This document shows positions 5,426-7,190 of a stretch of DNA of 7,190 bases, piece by piece; position 1 is the first letter of the stretch; each line of letters opens with the position of its first letter. Location: the NCBI GenBank assembly GCA_002409675.1, contig DHOB01000066.1:1-7190 (forward strand), read 5' to 3'. Made by a program: the position numbers and the translations under genes. The DNA is from Ruminococcaceae bacterium UBA5401. GTDB lineage: Bacteria > Bacillota > Clostridia > Oscillospirales > Acutalibacteraceae. The notes beneath the pieces are model-generated. The model was not told the DNA's origin. It saw only the letters and a program-made list of their open reading frames with translations, and did no database searches.

Positions 5426-6147
5426 CTCACGCGCTCCAGGTCCTTTTTCAGGCGTTCGATGATGCGTTTCTCCAGCCGGGAAATGTACGACTGCGAGATG
5501 CCGAGCGTGTCGGCCACCTCCTTCTGCGTGTGCTCGCGCGTGTTGCCGAGGCCGAAGCGCAGCCGCATGATCTGCCGCTCCCGCGGGGCCAGACGCGCGA
5601 CCGCGCTGCGCAGCAGGTCGCGCTCCACCTCTTCCTCCAGGTCGAGGTTCACGGCGTCCTGATCGCTGCCGAGGATATCGGAAAGCAGCAGCTCGTTGCC
5701 GTCCCAGTCCACGTTCAGCGGGTCGTCGATGGAAATCTCGTTCTTAAGCTGCGAGGCCTTGCGCAGATACATCAGGATTTCGTTCTCGATGCAGCGGGAG
5801 GCGTAGGTGGCCAGCTTGATGTTCCGCTCCGGGCAGAAGGTGTTGACCGCCTTGATGAGGCCGATGGTCCCGATGGAGATCAGGTCTTCCACATTGGTTT
5901 CGGAGGACTCGAACTTCCGGGCTATGTAGACCACCAGCCGCAGGTTGTGGGTGATCAGCGGCTCCCTCGCGTTCGGGACGTGATTCATGATGTTGTTCAT
6001 CACGTCCCGTTCCTCCTGCTTGGTCAGCGGAGGGGGGAGCGTCTCCGGCCCGTTGATGTAGAAGACCCCGGAACCCGCGCGGAGCCGCACCAGCAGGGCC
6101 AGCAGCTTTTCAAGCTGTTTTTTCATCCAGCGCAATATTTTTCTCAT
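5422..6147 (-). CDS. sigE: Sporulation sigma factor SigE (pro-SigE precursor)
   Basis: A 241-residue sigma-70 protein that controls early mother-cell gene expression. The first 29 residues form a basic, amphipathic pro-sequence that holds the precursor at the membrane. The segment GVFYINGPETLPPPL (27-41) aligns with the Bacillus processing site, which predicts cleavage by SpoIIGA between F29 and Y30. Core motifs are HNLRLVVYIARKFE (67-80), NVEDLISIGTIGLIKAVNTF (85-104), KLATYASRCIENEILMYLR (111-129) and DWDGNELLLSDILG (147-160). The C-terminal helix-turn-helix is TQKEVADTLGISQSYISRLE (207-226). The start at 6147 has AAAGGG 8 bases upstream; an internal ATG at 6126 has no ribosome binding site. 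It lies 60 bases after spoIIGA, so the two form an operon as in Bacillus. It ends stop-on-stop against the glycosylase gene. Confidence 0.97.
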   Translation of the reverse strand: MRKILRWMKKQLEKLLALLVRLRAGSGVFYINGPETLPPPLTKQEERDVMNNIMNHVPNAREPLITHNLRLVVYIARKFESSETNVEDLISIGTIGLIKAVNTFCPERNIKLATYASRCIENEILMYLRKASQLKNEISIDDPLNVDWDGNELLLSDILGSDQDAVNLDLEEEVERDLLRSAVARLAPRERQIMRLRFGLGNTREHTQKEVADTLGISQSYISRLEKRIIERLKKDLERVS

Positions 6148-6207
6148 TCCTCTTTCCCTTTGTGCCGCTGCCGCCGCGGCTATGTAAACCGGCCGGCTCG
6201 GCGAGAT

Positions 6208-7032
6208 TCAGCCGGACGTTTTCTGAAGAAGCTCCGGGTTCAGCAGGGCGTCGCACTCCCCCGGCCTCGTTTTTGAGACCGCTATGTACGCGCGCGGGGG
6301 CTTCACCGCCCGCCCCCCGCAGTAAATCGTCAGCCGGTCGGGCCGGAAGGCCCGCAGCACCCCTTCGCCGGAGACGGTGTCGAACGGCACCAGCCGCAGG
6401 TTCCGGCTGCCGGGCGGCGGGACGATTTTCCCGATGGCCCCTTCGTAGACCACCGCCACCGGGTCGTTGGAAAACGGCTCCCGCAGGGTGTTGCCCGTGT
6501 CGATTTGCGCGGTGCAGGCGCACGAGCGGCCGCCGCACCCGACCACCAGTCTGCAGCGCAGCTCCCGCGGCATCCGCCGGCCGGTCACGCGGCCGATGGC
6601 GGAAAGGACAAAATAGCAGGCCGCCGTCAGCAGAATCAGCAGAAGCGGCGAGATGTTGAAATAGACAACCGAGTTCCGGATCACCAGCCCCTGCGGAGCG
6701 AAAAAATACCAGACGGCGAGCATCAGCCCCGCAAAGGCAAAGCTGACGCCGAAAAACGCCGCCGCGTCCCGAATCAGCCGCCTGACGCCGCCGTAGCCGA
6801 ACGCCAGCAGCACGATTCCGGCCGACATCAGCAGCTTGCCGGCGACGGAGAGGGGCGCCGGAAGCTCCGGCAGCAGAATCAGCAGGGAGCACAGCCCGCC
6901 CGCCGCGGACGCCGCCGCCATGCGGCCGCGCCGGACCGGCAGGGTCAGGAACCCGGCGACCGCCCGCAGCAGAAAATAGGTGATGAAAAAATTGACCGCC
7001 ACCAGAACGTCCACATAAACCGTCTGTTTCAC
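6208..7032 (-). CDS. spoIIGA: Sigma-E processing peptidase SpoIIGA
   Basis: A 274-residue membrane-embedded aspartic protease that cleaves the pro-sequence from SigE in the mother cell after a signal from the forespore. The N-terminal half has five likely membrane segments, at about residues 5-22, 37-55, 63-80, 92-112 and 127-148. The C-terminal half is the cytoplasmic protease domain, with the catalytic AQIDTGNTLREPF (175-187); D178 corresponds to the essential Asp of the Bacillus enzyme, which is thought to work as a dimer. A further conserved stretch is LVPFDTVSGEG (214-224). The protein is somewhat shorter than the Bacillus one (about 309 residues), mainly by a short C-terminus. The start is GTG at 7032, with GGGGAG 8 bases upstream. 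It is the first gene of the spoIIGA-sigE operon. Confidence 0.95.
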   Translation of the reverse strand: MKQTVYVDVLVAVNFFITYFLLRAVAGFLTLPVRRGRMAAASAAGGLCSLLILLPELPAPLSVAGKLLMSAGIVLLAFGYGGVRRLIRDAAAFFGVSFAFAGLMLAVWYFFAPQGLVIRNSVVYFNISPLLLILLTAACYFVLSAIGRVTGRRMPRELRCRLVVGCGGRSCACTAQIDTGNTLREPFSNDPVAVVYEGAIGKIVPPPGSRNLRLVPFDTVSGEGVLRAFRPDRLTIYCGGRAVKPPRAYIAVSKTRPGECDALLNPELLQKTSG

Positions 7033-7061
7033 CGAAATCGCTCCCCGTCGGATTCTTCCCC

Positions 7062-7094
7062 ATTATAGACCGGCCCGCCCGCCGTTTCTGTCAG
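7062..7094 (-). promoter_or_regulatory. Candidate spoIIGA promoter with long spacer
   Basis: On the spoIIGA strand CTGACA (7094-7089) and a perfect TATAAT (7067-7062) are 21 bases apart. The usual 17-base position holds CAGAAA, which fits poorly. The Bacillus spoIIG promoter has the same oddity, a 22-base spacer that makes it depend on Spo0A. A degenerate Spo0A-like site, TGGCAAA (7108-7102), lies just upstream. The promoter call is good; the Spo0A dependence is inferred. Confidence 0.55.
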
Positions 7095-7097
7095 AAA
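7085..7097. other. Perfect dyad over the spoIIGA -35 region
   Basis: TTTCTG-T-CAGAAA has perfect 6-base arms around one central base and covers the -35 of the spoIIGA promoter. It could be an operator, but no regulator is known from the sequence. Confidence 0.35.
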
Positions 7098-7190
7098 TTG
7101 TTTTGCCAGTCCCCCGAATTTTACCGCGGAGGAAGGCGCCGCGCCGCCGGCGGAGCCGGCCTTGGCCCGCCGGGAAGCGCGGCGGAGAAA
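7098..7190 (-). other. Right edge: open frame or upstream region of spoIIGA
   Basis: On the minus strand one frame is open from the window edge through 7031, where its TGA overlaps the spoIIGA GTG as GTGA. It begins FLRR, which could echo the FtsZ C-terminal motif (ftsZ often lies upstream of spoIIGA), but four residues prove nothing. Another frame ends at a TAA at 7121-7123, which would leave about 90 bases for the spoIIGA promoter and seems more natural. Bases 7135-7187 are extremely GC-rich. No gene can be assigned. Confidence 0.25.

Noticed and set aside
5530..6276. A 248-codon plus-strand open frame opposite sigE
   Set aside because: SigE is unmistakable on the other strand and this frame has no motifs of its own.
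6378..6384. TGTCGAA inside spoIIGA as a Spo0A box
   Set aside because: It lies in conserved protease-domain codons; the same applies to 3212-3218 in sigG.
6110..7063. A 317-codon minus-strand open frame overlapping spoIIGA
   Set aside because: It is the alternate frame of spoIIGA on the same strand, Gly/Arg/Ala-rich and without the membrane and protease features seen in the true frame.
1..7190. tRNA, rRNA, CRISPR arrays, insertion sequences, riboswitches
   Set aside because: No cloverleaf, direct-repeat array, transposase motif or known riboswitch core was seen on either strand.

Overview
The window comes from an endospore-forming, fairly GC-rich member of the Firmicutes, most likely a clostridial lineage such as Oscillospirales/Ruminococcaceae. 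This rests on clear genes for the sporulation sigma factors SigE and SigG, the pro-SigE protease SpoIIGA, strong AGGAGG-type ribosome binding sites and rho-independent terminators. The genus cannot be fixed from the sequence alone.

Layout, left to right. (1) 63-746 (+): a protein made of two tandem PII-like domains, closed by a strong intrinsic terminator (794-841). (2) 897-2496 (+): an ECF sigma/anti-sigma-like pair with an ECF-type promoter. The sigma gene is broken by two one-base deletions and an in-frame TAG, while the membrane-anchored DUF4179-like partner is intact. The unit ends at a hairpin with a 23-bp perfect stem. (3) 2621-2658: two overlapping sigma-A-type promoters on the + strand, facing into the 3' end of sigG. 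(4) 2691-3461 (-): sigG, with a good SigF-type promoter at 3492-3521. (5) 3585-5425 (+): cca (tRNA CCA-adding enzyme) and a hypoxanthine/uracil-DNA glycosylase-like gene, translationally coupled through GTGA. (6) 5422-7032 (-): sigE and, upstream of it, spoIIGA, with a candidate long-spacer promoter at 7062-7094.

How it fits together: SpoIIGA (mother-cell membrane protease) activates pro-SigE, and SigG runs the late forespore programme. In Bacillus these three genes are adjacent. Here the order spoIIGA-sigE-sigG is kept, but a two-gene housekeeping unit on the opposite strand sits between sigE and sigG.

The most interesting reading is regulatory. The only convincing vegetative promoters on the cca strand lie 0.9 kb upstream of cca, beyond the whole of sigG, directly after a terminator. 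A cca mRNA started there would be antisense to all of sigG, and its 3' end has no visible terminator before sigE. This would be an excludon-like arrangement between a growth operon and two sporulation sigma genes. It is an inference that strand-specific RNA mapping can test.
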